The position numbers and the translations under genes are program-made. Shown piece by piece: positions 17,601-25,614 of a DNA stretch of 64,000 bases. The notes under the pieces were generated by a model. The model was not told where the DNA came from. It ran no database searches and saw only the letters and a list, made by a program, of their open reading frames with translations. Every line of letters starts with the position of its first letter. Positions within the stretch are counted from its first letter, which is position 1. Source of the DNA: Pseudomonas sp. HOU2 (GTDB taxonomy: Bacteria > Pseudomonadota > Gammaproteobacteria > Pseudomonadales > Pseudomonadaceae); contig NZ_CP160398.1 in assembly GCF_040729435.1 (NCBI RefSeq), forward strand, positions 496,001 through 560,000, given 5' to 3'.

Positions 17601-17808
17601 CACACACAACCCATCGTGCATCCGCCTGCAGGCTCAGATGGGCGTCTGAACCCTGACCCCAAAGTACGCCTGTCAGGCCGTTTTCAAGTTTCCTCGTCGG
17701 CTCCCAAAACCGGCATTCCACCGATCCTGAAGCAGGCCATATCAGACCACAATGGTCGGCCATGTTATTGGCGCATGTCCTCAGAACCAGCACTTTTTCG
17801 GTTTTCAT
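14641..17808 (-). CDS. ina: Ice-nucleation protein (InaZ/InaW family)
   Basis: 1055 aa from the ATG at 17808 (AAAGG ribosome site). Residues 1-165 are the N-terminal anchor domain with the family signature RTCANNMADHCGLIWPASG (10-28) and ADARWVVCEVA. Residues 166-996 are about 52 coils of the 16-residue repeat AGYGSTxTAxxxSxLx, ordered in 48-residue triplets. Coils 41-50 (for example AGDRSKLT) replace the central TxT/SxE pattern with Arg, Lys or His; these are the R-coils needed for assembly of large ice-active filaments. Residues 997-1055 form the C-terminal cap FRCWDGKRYTNVVVK. Works at the cell surface to template ice. Somewhat shorter than the roughly 1200-residue P. syringae proteins, but without frameshift, so probably functional. 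Confidence 0.97.
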   Translation of the reverse strand: MKTEKVLVLRTCANNMADHCGLIWPASGSVECRFWEPTRKLENGLTGVLWGQGSDAHLSLQADARWVVCEVAAGDLIFLDDDEGVKFSRAEVVHVGTRNSALNYIAENAADYEASTTNLIETFVFPQVQPETSETFPALPVIAGGPVDVVKQRTTVRAMQKLETAIYGSTLTGASQSQLIAGYGSTETAGDSSTLIAGYGSTGTSGSDSSIIAGYGSTQTAGDESSLMAGYGSTQTAKAGSDLTAGYGSTGTAGSDSSLIAGYGSTQTAGGESSLTAGYGSTQTAQEGSDLTAGYGSTSTAGTDSSLIAGYGSTQTAGGESSLTAGYGSTQTAQEGSDLTAGYGSTSTAGSDSSLIAGYGSTQTAGGESSLTAGYGSTQTAQIGSDLTAGYGSTGTAGSDSSLIAGYGSTQTAGQESSLTAGYGSTQTAQEGSDLTAGYGSTATTGPDSMVTAGYGSSQTAGHGSALIAGYGSTQTAGYKSILTSGYGSTQTAQESSDLIAGYGSTETAGYDSSLIAGYGSTQTAGHGSIMTAGYGSTQTAQEGSSLTAGYGSTSTAGPDSSLIAGYGSTQTAGHESTLTAGYGSTQTAQEDSSLTAGYGSTSTAGFNSSLIAGYGSTQTTGYESTLTAGYGSTQTAQDNSSLTTGYGSTSTAGYQSSLIAGYGSTQTAGYGSTLTAGYGSTQTAQEQSSLTTGYGSTSTAGYESTLIAGYGSTQTAGDDSILTAGYGSTLTALDSSTLTAGYGSTEIAGSGSSLMAGYGSSQTAGYESTLTAGYGSTQMAARDSTLTAGYGSTGVAGQDSSLIAGYGSSLTSGIRSYLTAGYGSTLISGLHSVLTAGYGSSLTSGMRSSLTAGYGSNQIASHKSSLIAGQESTQIAGHKSMLIAGKGSSQTAGSRSTLIAGANSIQMAGDRSKLTAGADSTQTAGDRSKLLAGSNSYLTAGDRSKLTAGDDCVLMAGDRSKLTAGKNCVLTAGADSRLIGSLGSTLSGGENSTLVFRCWDGKRYTNVVVKTGIDGVEADVPYQIDEDSNVLVRAEDNDKMPEEIHIKPEPGEEQ
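14821..17313 (-). repeat. Ice-nucleation coding repeat array (48-base units)
   Basis: About 52 tandem units of 48 bases encoding one 16-residue coil each. Units conserve the core coding GYGST; a higher-order 144-base period appears where three coil types alternate (SDSSLI, GESSLT, QEGSDLT). Arrays like this recombine easily, so coil number may differ between strains and assemblies. Confidence 0.95.
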
Positions 17809-18225
17809 TTTGCAATACCTTTTACAACTTCGATCTCTAAAATCCTTTGGAGACAAACGTCCATTATGTATTTCCACACGCAAAACCCGCGCAGGTAACA
17901 GCGCTCGAATTAATGACCTAATTCGACTGCACAAGCCTTGAACAAAACATGAAATTCTGGCGAATCCAGGAAAACTGCCGCATCAAACCAATGTCGGGAA
18001 AATCTGAAAATACAGAGGAATGTCTATAACTGGCTGAGAGGCAGAAAAATGACTGCGAGCCATTTTATGGCTGCTCGGGGCGAAGAGAGAGGCCGTCTGG
18101 CCTTATCGAGTCGGCATGCGTCATGATTGGACAGATCCATCATTAAAAGAAGCAAAACGAAGTAGATTTCATCGATGATTAGAAATACTTAACGCCAAAT
18201 ACCACGGCGCACGCCCTCTTTATGC
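17809..18225. other. Long leader upstream of the ice-nucleation gene
   Basis: About 420 bases of more A/T-rich sequence than the surroundings. The in-frame extension of the ice-nucleation ORF to 17934 does not resemble the family. No gene, RNA or clear operator recognised; it must hold the promoter of the ice-nucleation gene. Confidence 0.5.
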
Positions 18226-18255
18226 GACAAAGCCCTGAATAATCAGGGCTTTGTC
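18226..18255. terminator. Hairpin, exact inverted copy of the tRNA-Ser terminator
   Basis: GACAAAGCCCTGA, loop ATAA, TCAGGGCTTTGTC, followed by GTTT. It equals the reverse complement of 9902-9931 over 30 bases. On minus it lies just past the NTF2-like gene at 18313-18753 and can terminate it. Confidence 0.8.
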
Positions 18256-18312
18256 GTTTACATCATGCGCATCTCGATTGCGCGACTCAGAATACTTGCG
18301 CGTCCTCGGCAA

Positions 18313-18753
18313 TTACGCGGCAACACTCTCATGCTCACTCTCATGCACATAAACCCAGGAGATACCCGATGGCGACGTGGGGTCCAGCCGCATGAGCGCC
18401 GAATCGACTTTTTTCTTGGTGATGCCGTCTTTGACCAGATCAAATACCGTGAGGAAAAGATCCCCCGGCAGAGGCGTGATGGAAAGATTGATGATGTGCG
18501 ATTCGGGGCTGCCAACGCGCTTGCCGTACAGTCCCCAAAGTCGCTCCCAGTAGTCCGCCCGGTCCATGATCTGACCATCCGTCAGGACCACTCGAAAGTC
18601 GTTCGCCAGCGCATCGTACAAAGGTTTGATGGCGCCCTCGGACTGGGAAGCCACACCGCGTGACCACGGAAAAAAGAGGTTGTACCAACGGTATACCTCA
18701 GCTTCGACGAGAGCGGCTTTATCGGATGTTTCGGTTACTCGGCTGATTGCCAT
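18313..18753 (-). CDS. SnoaL/NTF2-like protein
   Basis: 146 aa from the ATG at 18753, which has a strong AAGGAGA site; the ORF extends further upstream without one. Sequence features fit the SnoaL-like cone fold: an N-terminal helix AALVEAEVYRWYNLFF, a middle IKPLYDALANDFRVVLTDG, and a strand-rich end PGDLFLTVFDLVKDGI. Such proteins are small ligand-binding or isomerase-like domains. No specific function can be assigned. Monocistronic, followed by the 18226 hairpin. Confidence 0.65.
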   Translation of the reverse strand: MAISRVTETSDKAALVEAEVYRWYNLFFPWSRGVASQSEGAIKPLYDALANDFRVVLTDGQIMDRADYWERLWGLYGKRVGSPESHIINLSITPLPGDLFLTVFDLVKDGITKKKVDSALMRLDPTSPSGISWVYVHESEHESVAA

Positions 18754-19011
18754 CTGTGTTCTCCTTGACAAGCAAAAGGTGGCGGGGCCCTGCGTTACAG
18801 ACCGGGAGTCTGGATACACATCGCCTGAGCGATGCACCGCGCCTTATTCAAGATCCTTCCTGAAATCAACACTTCAATAGTTCCTGGTAGCTCCTGTGAT
18901 TTTATCGACCAGCCACAAAAGTAGTCGCTTGGCTGTCGGACTGCACCGGGAGCTGACCAACGGTTTTAGTTGCGCAGCATGAAAAGTTCGAATAGTTGGC
19001 ACCGACGCAGA

Positions 19012-20517
19012 TCACCAGGTTCCCTGCACAAAACGGTTGCGCCCCAGCGCCTTGGCGTTATACAGCGCCTGATCCGCCCCCTCGATCAACCCTCGCAGGG
19101 TTTCCAGTTGCGACCCCGAGGCCGTAGCGATGCCGATACTCACACTCAGCCGGCCGAACGGGCTGGACGGGTGCGGGATGTGCTCCTGCTGCAAGCGATC
19201 GAGGATCATCTGCGCCACCACCGCAGCACCGTCACTGTCGGTGGCCGGCATGATCACGCTCATTTCTTCGCCGCCGTAACGTGCCACCAGATCCGACGGG
19301 CGCCGTACACAACCTTCGAGGATTGTGCCGACCTTCTGCAGGCAGGCATCGCCGGCGACATGCCCGAACGAATCGTTGAACAGCTTGAAGTAATCGATAT
19401 CGATCATCAGCAACGCCAGCGTCGTGCCGTCACGTTGGGCGCGCCGGGCTTCCATGGCGAGGCTCTCATCGAAGCAGCGCCGGTTGGCCAGACCGGTCAG
19501 CGAGTCTTTCATCGCCAGCAATTCAAGCTGACGATTGGATGAGAGCAACTGCTGCTGCGTCCCGCGCAACTGGTCTTCAGCCCGGGTACGCCTGCGGATA
19601 TCGAGAATCAGGAACCAGCCGATGAGCCCGGTGAGCCCCAGCAACCCCGCGACCACCACTGCCGACAGCCAGGCTTCCATGCGCCACGCAGCGAGGGCTT
19701 CGCGCTTGCCGAGGGCGACCGTGGTGATCAGCGGCAACCGGTCACTCTTGCGAAAGGCATAGAGCCGCTCGACGCCATCCAGACTGGAAGTAAACGACGC
19801 GGTACCGACCGATCGATCGACCAGATACTTCTCATAGATCGGCGACTTGGAAAAGTTGCGGCCCATGTCCTGCTCGCGGAACGGATAGCGCACCAGCAAC
19901 GTACCGTCGGTGTAGGACAAGCCGATGGCACCCTCCTGCCCGACATCGATCTTGCCGAACAGACGCAGGAAGTTTTCGACCCCCAGGGTAACTGCCACCA
20001 CCCCGGCAAACTCGCCGTGCGCATCGTTGAAACGGCGGCTGACGGTGATCACCCACTCCTGATTGGAGCGGCTCTGAATTGGCGGACCGATAAAGGTCTC
20101 GCGACTCGGATCGTCGCGATGATGGATGAAGTAGGCGCGATCACTGCTGTTGGCCCCGACCGGAATCGGTCGATTGGAAGACATCAGCCAACGGCCCTGA
20201 TTGTCGTAGATGGTGATGCCGCTGAGCTGCGGCATCAGCGGTTCCTGACGATTGACCAGTGCGCTCAAACGCTGGATCTGCGCGGGGCCGCTGCCTTCGG
20301 TTTCCAGGCGTTCGACGAGCCCGAGCAGCAGCAACGAACTCTGGCGGACGATGCCTTCGGAGTAAGTCGCCAGCGCCTGGGTCAGGTTCAAGCCATGAAC
20401 GTTGACTTCCTCCAGCGCGCGCTCTCGAGAGGCCAGCACTTTCCACACCGTCAGTGACGCGAGGGAACAACCGATCACCAACAACAAAAGCACAACCAGG
20501 CGGGTATCACGCTTCAC
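19012..20517 (-). CDS. Membrane diguanylate cyclase with periplasmic Cache sensor
   Basis: 501 aa. The start is a GTG at 20517 seven bases after AAAGG; the ORF upstream lacks a signal. A first membrane helix (LVVLLLLVIGCSLASLTVW) and a second near residue 310 (LSAVVVAGLLGLTGLIGWFL) bracket a periplasmic dCache domain with ITIYDNQGRWLMSSNRP and DRAYFIHHRD. The C-terminal GGDEF domain starts DSLTGLANRRCFDE and has active site RYGGEEM; the inhibitory RxxD site (RPSD) is five residues upstream. The fifth active-site residue is Met, not Phe, which is tolerated in some active cyclases. Produces cyclic di-GMP in response to an unknown periplasmic ligand. Confidence 0.92.
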   Translation of the reverse strand: MKRDTRLVVLLLLVIGCSLASLTVWKVLASRERALEEVNVHGLNLTQALATYSEGIVRQSSLLLLGLVERLETEGSGPAQIQRLSALVNRQEPLMPQLSGITIYDNQGRWLMSSNRPIPVGANSSDRAYFIHHRDDPSRETFIGPPIQSRSNQEWVITVSRRFNDAHGEFAGVVAVTLGVENFLRLFGKIDVGQEGAIGLSYTDGTLLVRYPFREQDMGRNFSKSPIYEKYLVDRSVGTASFTSSLDGVERLYAFRKSDRLPLITTVALGKREALAAWRMEAWLSAVVVAGLLGLTGLIGWFLILDIRRRTRAEDQLRGTQQQLLSSNRQLELLAMKDSLTGLANRRCFDESLAMEARRAQRDGTTLALLMIDIDYFKLFNDSFGHVAGDACLQKVGTILEGCVRRPSDLVARYGGEEMSVIMPATDSDGAAVVAQMILDRLQQEHIPHPSSPFGRLSVSIGIATASGSQLETLRGLIEGADQALYNAKALGRNRFVQGTW

Positions 20518-20954
20518 ATTACTACCTTTGGGAAAGTCCGGTTTCCGTTCCTGCGGCGGGTCGAGCGACTCGATGACTGCAGCCGCGTGTCCTTGTCGCG
20601 CGCAAGGATACAAGTAGCACTGGCTGGCTGCAGCAACAGATTATGTGGCGCAAAAAACGTACTTCCGATTTGCGCGGCGTCGCCCGGAAAAACTGTGCTA
20701 AAGACTTCAGGACAGGATTTGCGCTTGGCGAAACAACGACAAGAATGCCAGACCAAACCATCGCCAGGCTTTCAGAATCCGCTTGGCGTCACCCGCCTGA
20801 AGCCAACTTTCTGACGCCTGTTTCACGACCCTTTCCCGTTGTTTTGCCAAGCATAAAATTTTGGCACTTTTGCGCAACAAGTTGACATCCAAAAGCATGC
20901 CACGGGCCACCGATATCATTAGAGTATGCGCCCTTAAAAAGGAAAGGACTCTTG
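20518..20954. other. Divergent intergenic region, no supported gene
   Basis: About 437 bases between the diguanylate cyclase and the SDR gene. Several ORFs (for example 20707-20973 minus) lack ribosome sites and family resemblance. GGAAAGGA at 20941-20948 is the ribosome site of the SDR gene. A TTGACA at 20882-20887 has no -10 box at the right distance. Confidence 0.5.
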
Positions 20955-21650
20955 ATGACTCAGTCACTCTCACGGCGCGTTGTGGCGATTACCGGCGCCC
21001 TGGGGAATCTCGGCGAGACCCTGGCGGACATGGCCGCAGCCCAGGGCGCGGATCTGGTGCTGATCGATCGGGCGACGATTACGCTGCCCAGCTCGCACAA
21101 TCGACTGGTCCTGTCCGGTATCGATCTGACTTCCGTTGCCGATTGCCAGGCAGTCGCCCACCAGATCAACCGCTATTTCGGCCGTCTCGATGCACTGGTC
21201 AACGGCGCCGGCGGCTATGCGTGGGAACCGCTTTTAGGCGGCGCGTTGGAGGCCTGGGATCGGCTCTACTCGCTGAACCTTCGAACCGCATTGAACGCCA
21301 GCAAAGCCCTGCTGCCGTTGCTGCTGCAATCCTCGGCCGGACGCATCGTCAATATCGGCGCGAGCATGGCGGCGAAGGCCGGACTGGGGATGGGCGCTTA
21401 CGCCGCGTCGAAATCCAGCGTCCTGCGCCTGACTGAAAGCCTCGCCGAAGAACTCAAAGACATGAGCATCACGGTCAATGCCGTGCTGCCGAGCATTCTC
21501 GACACCCCGCAAAACCGGGAAGCCATGCCCGACGCCGAGCATCAGCGCTGGGTGACACCGGCGCAGCTGGCGGCGGTGATTCTGTTTCTGATTTCGGAGC
21601 AAGCGTCGGCGGTCACCGGTACCGGCATTCCGGTGATCGGGCGCATGTAG
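20955..21650 (+). CDS. Short-chain dehydrogenase/reductase
   Basis: 231 aa. Dinucleotide motif TGALGNLG near residue 14, the NGAGG structural motif, and the catalytic set NIGAS with YAASK (Ser, Tyr, Lys). The length is at the short end of classical SDRs; the C-terminus TGTGIPVIGRM is typical. Substrate unknown. An AraC-family gene follows 90 bases later on the same strand and may regulate it or be co-transcribed. Confidence 0.9.
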   Translation: MTQSLSRRVVAITGALGNLGETLADMAAAQGADLVLIDRATITLPSSHNRLVLSGIDLTSVADCQAVAHQINRYFGRLDALVNGAGGYAWEPLLGGALEAWDRLYSLNLRTALNASKALLPLLLQSSAGRIVNIGASMAAKAGLGMGAYAASKSSVLRLTESLAEELKDMSITVNAVLPSILDTPQNREAMPDAEHQRWVTPAQLAAVILFLISEQASAVTGTGIPVIGRM

Positions 21651-21740
21651 GATCTATTGACGCCGCGCGCCTTGGCGACGTCGCTTTCTTCACCTTTCGG
21701 AAAAGCAAGATCACCGGATTACCGGACTTCCCCTCCCCCC

Positions 21741-22760
21741 ATGCGACCCGCCACTTCCAGCGCTGCCTTCGTGAACCACATCCTTGATGTCGCCGAACAA
21801 TACGGCTGCGATGTTGATTGGCTGTTGCAGCAGACCGGACTCTCACGCGAGCAGTTGTCCGACTCGATCGTGCGCATTCCCATGCGCCAACTGCGTGCCT
21901 TGCTGGAACTGGCGGCACTGAGCAGCAACCTGCCGCATTTCGGCCTGTTGGTCGGCGCCGCCGTGCGCCCGGGCACCTATGGCGTGCTGGGTTATGTGCT
22001 GATGACCAGCGCGACACTCGGCGAGTCGCTGAACATGATTTTGCGATTCGGCAAGATCGTTTACGACAGCCCGTCCAGCCAGACCCGGATCGTCATCGGT
22101 GACGGCCGCGTGACGCTCGAAGATCAACGCATCAGTGAGCTGGAGCCTTACTGCGCCCTGCATCAGGAAGCGCTGATGGTCGGCTGGGCAGCGTTCGGCC
22201 GCTGGTTGATCGCCAGCAATCAGCCCATGCTGGAAGTGCGGATGATGCATCCGGCGGTGGGCGAACCGGCGCTGTATGAACACTTCTTTGGCTGTCCGGT
22301 GCAGTTCGAGGCCGGCTGCAATGCGCTGGTGTTTGCCGAGTCGACACTCTCGACGCGGATCCAGGGCGCCGACCCGCGCATGCATCGCAGCATGCTGCTG
22401 GAGGCCGACTGGCAGTTGTGTCTGACGTACCCGGCATTTTCCGTGACTGACCGCTTGCGCGCGCTGCTCACCGAACAATTGCCGACCGGCGATTTCAGCC
22501 TGAAAAGCCTGGCCCGGCAGTTGGCGATTTCGCCGCGCACCTTGCAGCGCAAACTGGCGGCTGAAGGGGAAAACTTCAATCAGGTGCTGGAAACCATGCG
22601 CATGGAACTGGCCGACCATTACCTGCGCCGGACCGAGACCAGCATCATGAACATCGCCCTGATGCTGGGTTACTCGCAGGCCAGTTCTTTCAGCCATTCC
22701 TTTCGTCAGGCCCGCGGGATTTCCCCGGTGGACTACCGCAAGTTGCTGCGCGCCAGATAA
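21741..22760 (+). CDS. AraC-family transcriptional regulator, OruR-like
   Basis: 339 aa from the ATG at 21741; no clear ribosome site, and the ORF continues upstream from a TTG at 21657. The first 230 residues match the arabinose-binding-like domain of the OruR/ArgR type (VPMRQLRALLELA-like IVRIPMRQLRALLELAALSS, then GTYGVLGYVLMTSATLGE). The C-terminal HTH has two helices (SLKSLARQLAISPRTLQRKL and SIMNIALMLGYSQASSFSHS). Its ligand and targets are unknown; the upstream SDR and the downstream convergent cupin gene are candidates. Confidence 0.88.
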   Translation: MRPATSSAAFVNHILDVAEQYGCDVDWLLQQTGLSREQLSDSIVRIPMRQLRALLELAALSSNLPHFGLLVGAAVRPGTYGVLGYVLMTSATLGESLNMILRFGKIVYDSPSSQTRIVIGDGRVTLEDQRISELEPYCALHQEALMVGWAAFGRWLIASNQPMLEVRMMHPAVGEPALYEHFFGCPVQFEAGCNALVFAESTLSTRIQGADPRMHRSMLLEADWQLCLTYPAFSVTDRLRALLTEQLPTGDFSLKSLARQLAISPRTLQRKLAAEGENFNQVLETMRMELADHYLRRTETSIMNIALMLGYSQASSFSHSFRQARGISPVDYRKLLRAR

Positions 22761-22766
22761 GCCCGG

Positions 22767-23180
22767 TCACGGCTTCAGTTCCAGCAGCGGCTGACCCTTT
22801 TTCACCACATAGGTCGCCAGTTCCACGCCTTGCTCCTGGCCAACGTTCTTCGCCACATGGGCCACGCCGGCCGGGATGAACAGTGAGTCACCGGCCTTCA
22901 GCGTGACCGCCGGCTGCCCCTCCAGTTGATACTCCAGCGTGCCGCTGAGCACGTGCGCCACCTCGACACCCGGATGCGCATGTCGCGGCGCAGCCACGCC
23001 CGGGTCGAAATCGATCCGCGCCTGCAGCACCTCGTGATCGGCGTCGCCCAGGTCCTGATGAATCAGGTCGGTACGGCTCAGACCCTGCTGCCAGCTCATG
23101 GCCTGAGCGTCCGCCGCCTGTGCCAGGCCGGTGAATGAAACCAGTGCGGCCACGGTGGCCAGAATCAGTGTGCGTTGCAT
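22767..23180 (-). CDS. Secreted cupin-domain protein
   Basis: 137 aa. A signal peptide (MQRTLILATVAALVSFTGLA, cleavage after AQA) is followed by a single cupin barrel. Motif 1 is PRHAHPGVEVAHVLSGTLE (His, His, Glu metal ligands) and motif 2 is DSLFIPAGVAHVAKN (His). Metal binding is likely. Proteins like this are often annotated as periplasmic cupins of unknown role. Divergent from the epoxide-hydrolase-like gene across a 300-base region with repeated half-sites, so the two are probably co-regulated. Confidence 0.87.
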   Translation of the reverse strand: MQRTLILATVAALVSFTGLAQAADAQAMSWQQGLSRTDLIHQDLGDADHEVLQARIDFDPGVAAPRHAHPGVEVAHVLSGTLEYQLEGQPAVTLKAGDSLFIPAGVAHVAKNVGQEQGVELATYVVKKGQPLLELKP

Positions 23181-23271
23181 GCAAATGCCCTCTCGACAGT
23201 CATGGTGTGAAGGCCTGCAGGGTGACTGCCGGGTGTAGCGGCGATGTGTCGAAAGACCCGCGTCTGGTCTC

Positions 23272-23361
23272 GCCGTGTATCACGCGCAACGCTGGATACA
23301 CGGCCATACAAAGCACACCGGCGGTGTATCACAGTGTGTACAGGCACCCCGGCGATACATG
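23272..23361. promoter_or_regulatory. Operator-like repeated half-sites in the cupin/hydrolase divergent region
   Basis: GCCGTGTATC (23272-23281) and its exact reverse complement GATACACGGC (23295-23304) form a palindrome with a 13-base centre. A third copy with one change, GCGGTGTATC (23321-23330), and a partial GATACA (23354-23359) follow. The arrangement suits a dimeric regulator controlling both divergent genes. The rest of the 23181-23481 gap shows no gene. Confidence 0.6.
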
Positions 23362-23481
23362 AACTTGAATCATGGCGCTTTTTCGACATGGGCCAGATAC
23401 GTCCCGGCGTTCAAATGCCTGCAAGGTTTGCCGGGCTCAGCCCGCACCTGCCCCCGACAGGATTGCCAAGGAGACTTCAGC

Positions 23482-24516
23482 ATGAAAAACGCAGCATTCA
23501 ACCGTATGAACATCCTCGCCGTGGCGCTGTTCGGCGCGCTGGCGGCGACGCAAATGCCAACGGCCGCCGCCGCACAACCGGCACCCGGCGCCCCCAACGT
23601 CAGCTATTCCGCGCCCTCGCCGTTCGGTCCGCTCAAGCATGTAAAGGCCGGACTGCTGGATGTGGCCTACGCCGAAACCGGTCCGGCGCAGGGGCCGGTA
23701 GTGATTCTGCTGCACGGCTGGCCGTACGACATTCATAGCTATGACGAGGTCGCGCCATTGCTCGCCGCCAAGGGGTATCGGGTGCTGATGCCGTATGCGC
23801 GGGGTTATGGCGACACGCATTTCCTCTCGGACCAGACACTGCGCAACGGTCAGCCTGCGGCGCTGGCCAGCGACGTGATCGACTTCATGGATGCACTGAA
23901 CATCAAGCAAGCGGTGCTCGGTGGTTACGACTGGGGCGCGCGCTCGGCAGACATCGTCTCGGCGCTGTGGCCGGAGCGAGTCAAGGCATTGGTGTCAGTC
24001 AGCGGCTACCTGATCGGCAATCAGGCTGCCGGGCAGAACCCGTTGCCGCCCAAGGCCGAATTGCAGTGGTGGTATCAGTTCTACTTCGCCACCGAACGTG
24101 GCCGTGACGGCTACCGGAAAAACACCCACGACTTCGCCAGGCTGATCTGGCAACTTGCATCGCCGAAGTGGGCGTTCGATGACGCCACGTTCAACCGCAG
24201 CGCCAAGGCTCTGGAGAACCCCGATCACGTCGAGATCACCGTGTTCAACTACCGCTGGCGTCTGGGTCTGGTGCAGGGCGAACCGCGATACGCAGCGCTG
24301 GAACAGAAACTCGCCAGCGCCCCGTCGATCAGCGTGCCGACTATCACCCTTGAGGGTGACGCCAACGGCGCGCCGCACCCGGCGCCCGAGGATTACGCCA
24401 AGCGCTTCACCGGCAAGTACCAGTTCCGCCTGATCAACGGCGGCATCGGCCACAACCTGCCGCAGGAAGATCCGCAGGCGTTTGCTCAGGCGGTGATCGA
24501 CGCCGATCACCTCTGA
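23482..24516 (+). CDS. Exported alpha/beta-hydrolase, epoxide hydrolase-like
   Basis: 344 aa from the ATG at 23482 (AAGGAGA site). A cleavable signal ends near AAAAQPAPG, so the enzyme is probably periplasmic. Motifs: oxyanion HGWPYD, nucleophile elbow GGYDWGAR with Asp as nucleophile, and the C-terminal base His in GGIGHNLPQ. An Asp nucleophile plus the HGWP loop is the epoxide hydrolase/haloalkane dehalogenase pattern. The Trp/Tyr-rich cap (ELQWWYQFYFATE) fits an epoxide hydrolase. Divergent from the secreted cupin gene with shared operator-like repeats. Natural substrate unknown. Confidence 0.87.
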   Translation: MKNAAFNRMNILAVALFGALAATQMPTAAAAQPAPGAPNVSYSAPSPFGPLKHVKAGLLDVAYAETGPAQGPVVILLHGWPYDIHSYDEVAPLLAAKGYRVLMPYARGYGDTHFLSDQTLRNGQPAALASDVIDFMDALNIKQAVLGGYDWGARSADIVSALWPERVKALVSVSGYLIGNQAAGQNPLPPKAELQWWYQFYFATERGRDGYRKNTHDFARLIWQLASPKWAFDDATFNRSAKALENPDHVEITVFNYRWRLGLVQGEPRYAALEQKLASAPSISVPTITLEGDANGAPHPAPEDYAKRFTGKYQFRLINGGIGHNLPQEDPQAFAQAVIDADHL

Positions 24517-24528
24517 GGTCGAAGGCAG

Positions 24529-24560
24529 AAAACGCCTCGGTCTATTTGACCAGGCGTTTT
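24529..24560. terminator. Bidirectional terminator overlapping the GlxA-type gene end
   Basis: AAAACGCCT and AGGCGTTTT form the outer stem and GGTC/GACC the inner stem. It separates the convergent hydrolase and regulator genes and contains the regulator stop codon at 24542-24544. Confidence 0.85.
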
Positions 24561-25564
24561 TCCCTGGACGGTCGATAACCGAAAAACGCGCTGTAGCATT
24601 TGCTGAAATGGCTCGGCGACACGAAACCACAGGCCACCAGCACTTCCATCTGCGACAGCTCGGTGTGCTGCAGCAGGCGCCGGGCTTCGGTGATGCGCAA
24701 TTCCAGGTAATAGCGCTGCGGCGTGGTGCCCAGTTGTTCCTTGAACAAACGCTCCAGCTGTCGCCGCGAGCGACCGGCATACACCGCCAGTTGTTCCAGT
24801 TCCAGCGGCTCTTCGAGGTTGGCGTCCATCAGCTTGACCACCTCGCGCAACGGTGCGCTGACGCAGAGGTTTTCATCCGGTTTGATCCGCCGATAGCGCG
24901 ACTCCTCGAACGCCAGAATGTCCTCGATGCCTTCGACCAGCGCCTTGCCGTGCAGGCTCTTGATCCAGTCCAGCGCCATATGGAAAGCCCCGGACGGACT
25001 GGAAGCCGTGAGCCGGTCGCGATCGATCACATAAGGTTCGCTGCTGACCTGGGTGGCTTTGGCAATTTCCGTCAGCGCGGGGCGATGCTCCGGGTGGATC
25101 GCGCAACGATAACCATCGAGCAGTCCGGCGCGGCCGAGAAACCACGCACCGTTCCACAAACCGGCCAGACTGACCCCGCGCTCCGCCGCCGAGCGCAGCA
25201 GGTTGCTCAACTCTTCACTGGCCTTCAGCTCAGTGCGGTAGCCGCCGCACACCACCAGCAAGTCCAGATCCGGAAGACTGGCCATATCAATTCGCGCGTC
25301 CGGGCGAATCACCAGCCCCAGATCGCTGATCACCTCACCCTCGCCCAGCCCGAACGTGCGCGAGCTGAACAGACCGGCGCGCAACAGGTTGGCAGTGATG
25401 ATCGTATCCAGCGCCTGGGTGAAGGCCGGCAGCGAAAAGTGTTCCAGCAACAGAAAACCCGTGCGAGTGAGGCGTGAATCTGCAGATTGCTCATTCAGAT
25501 AGCGGAGATTTTTACCCTTCATGCCTCCGCTGAATTGACGTCGTTCGATCAAGGTCTGGCCCAT
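24542..25564 (-). CDS. GlxA-family AraC transcriptional regulator (DJ-1/PfpI sensor domain)
   Basis: 340 aa. The first about 210 residues are a DJ-1/PfpI-like domain (TGFLLLEHFSLPAFTQALD, VVCGGYRTE, SLAGLWNGAWFLGRAGLLDG, where the usual nucleophile Cys is replaced in LWNGA). The C-terminal AraC domain has LEQLAVYAGRSRRQLERLFK and SQMEVLVACGFVSPSHFSKC. Regulators of this class respond to quaternary amines, arginine or related compounds in pseudomonads. It lies 50 bases downstream of the agmatine deiminase operon on the same strand, which makes it a candidate polyamine regulator. Start is uncertain: an internal ATG at 25522 is also possible. Confidence 0.87.
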   Translation of the reverse strand: MGQTLIERRQFSGGMKGKNLRYLNEQSADSRLTRTGFLLLEHFSLPAFTQALDTIITANLLRAGLFSSRTFGLGEGEVISDLGLVIRPDARIDMASLPDLDLLVVCGGYRTELKASEELSNLLRSAAERGVSLAGLWNGAWFLGRAGLLDGYRCAIHPEHRPALTEIAKATQVSSEPYVIDRDRLTASSPSGAFHMALDWIKSLHGKALVEGIEDILAFEESRYRRIKPDENLCVSAPLREVVKLMDANLEEPLELEQLAVYAGRSRRQLERLFKEQLGTTPQRYYLELRITEARRLLQHTELSQMEVLVACGFVSPSHFSKCYSAFFGYRPSREKRLVK

Positions 25565-25614
25565 CGGTCATGTTGTTATGCGCCGATAGTTGGCTCGATG
25601 GGCCAAAGAGTCAA

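Noticed and set aside
9804..18260. Integrative element attached at tRNA-Ser
   Set aside because: No integrase and no repeated tRNA 3' end were found near 18.2 kb; only the terminator hairpin recurs, so a classic att site is not supported.
20860..20887. Possible sigma-54 or sigma-70 promoter (TTGGCAC and TTGACA) ahead of the SDR gene
   Set aside because: The spacing to a -12 or -10 element does not fit in either case.
20707..20973. Minus-strand 88-codon ORF between the cyclase and SDR genes
   Set aside because: No ribosome site, overlaps the SDR start, no family resemblance.
23135..23362. Plus-strand ORFs in the cupin/hydrolase divergent region
   Set aside because: Translation of promoter and operator-like repeats; no ribosome site.
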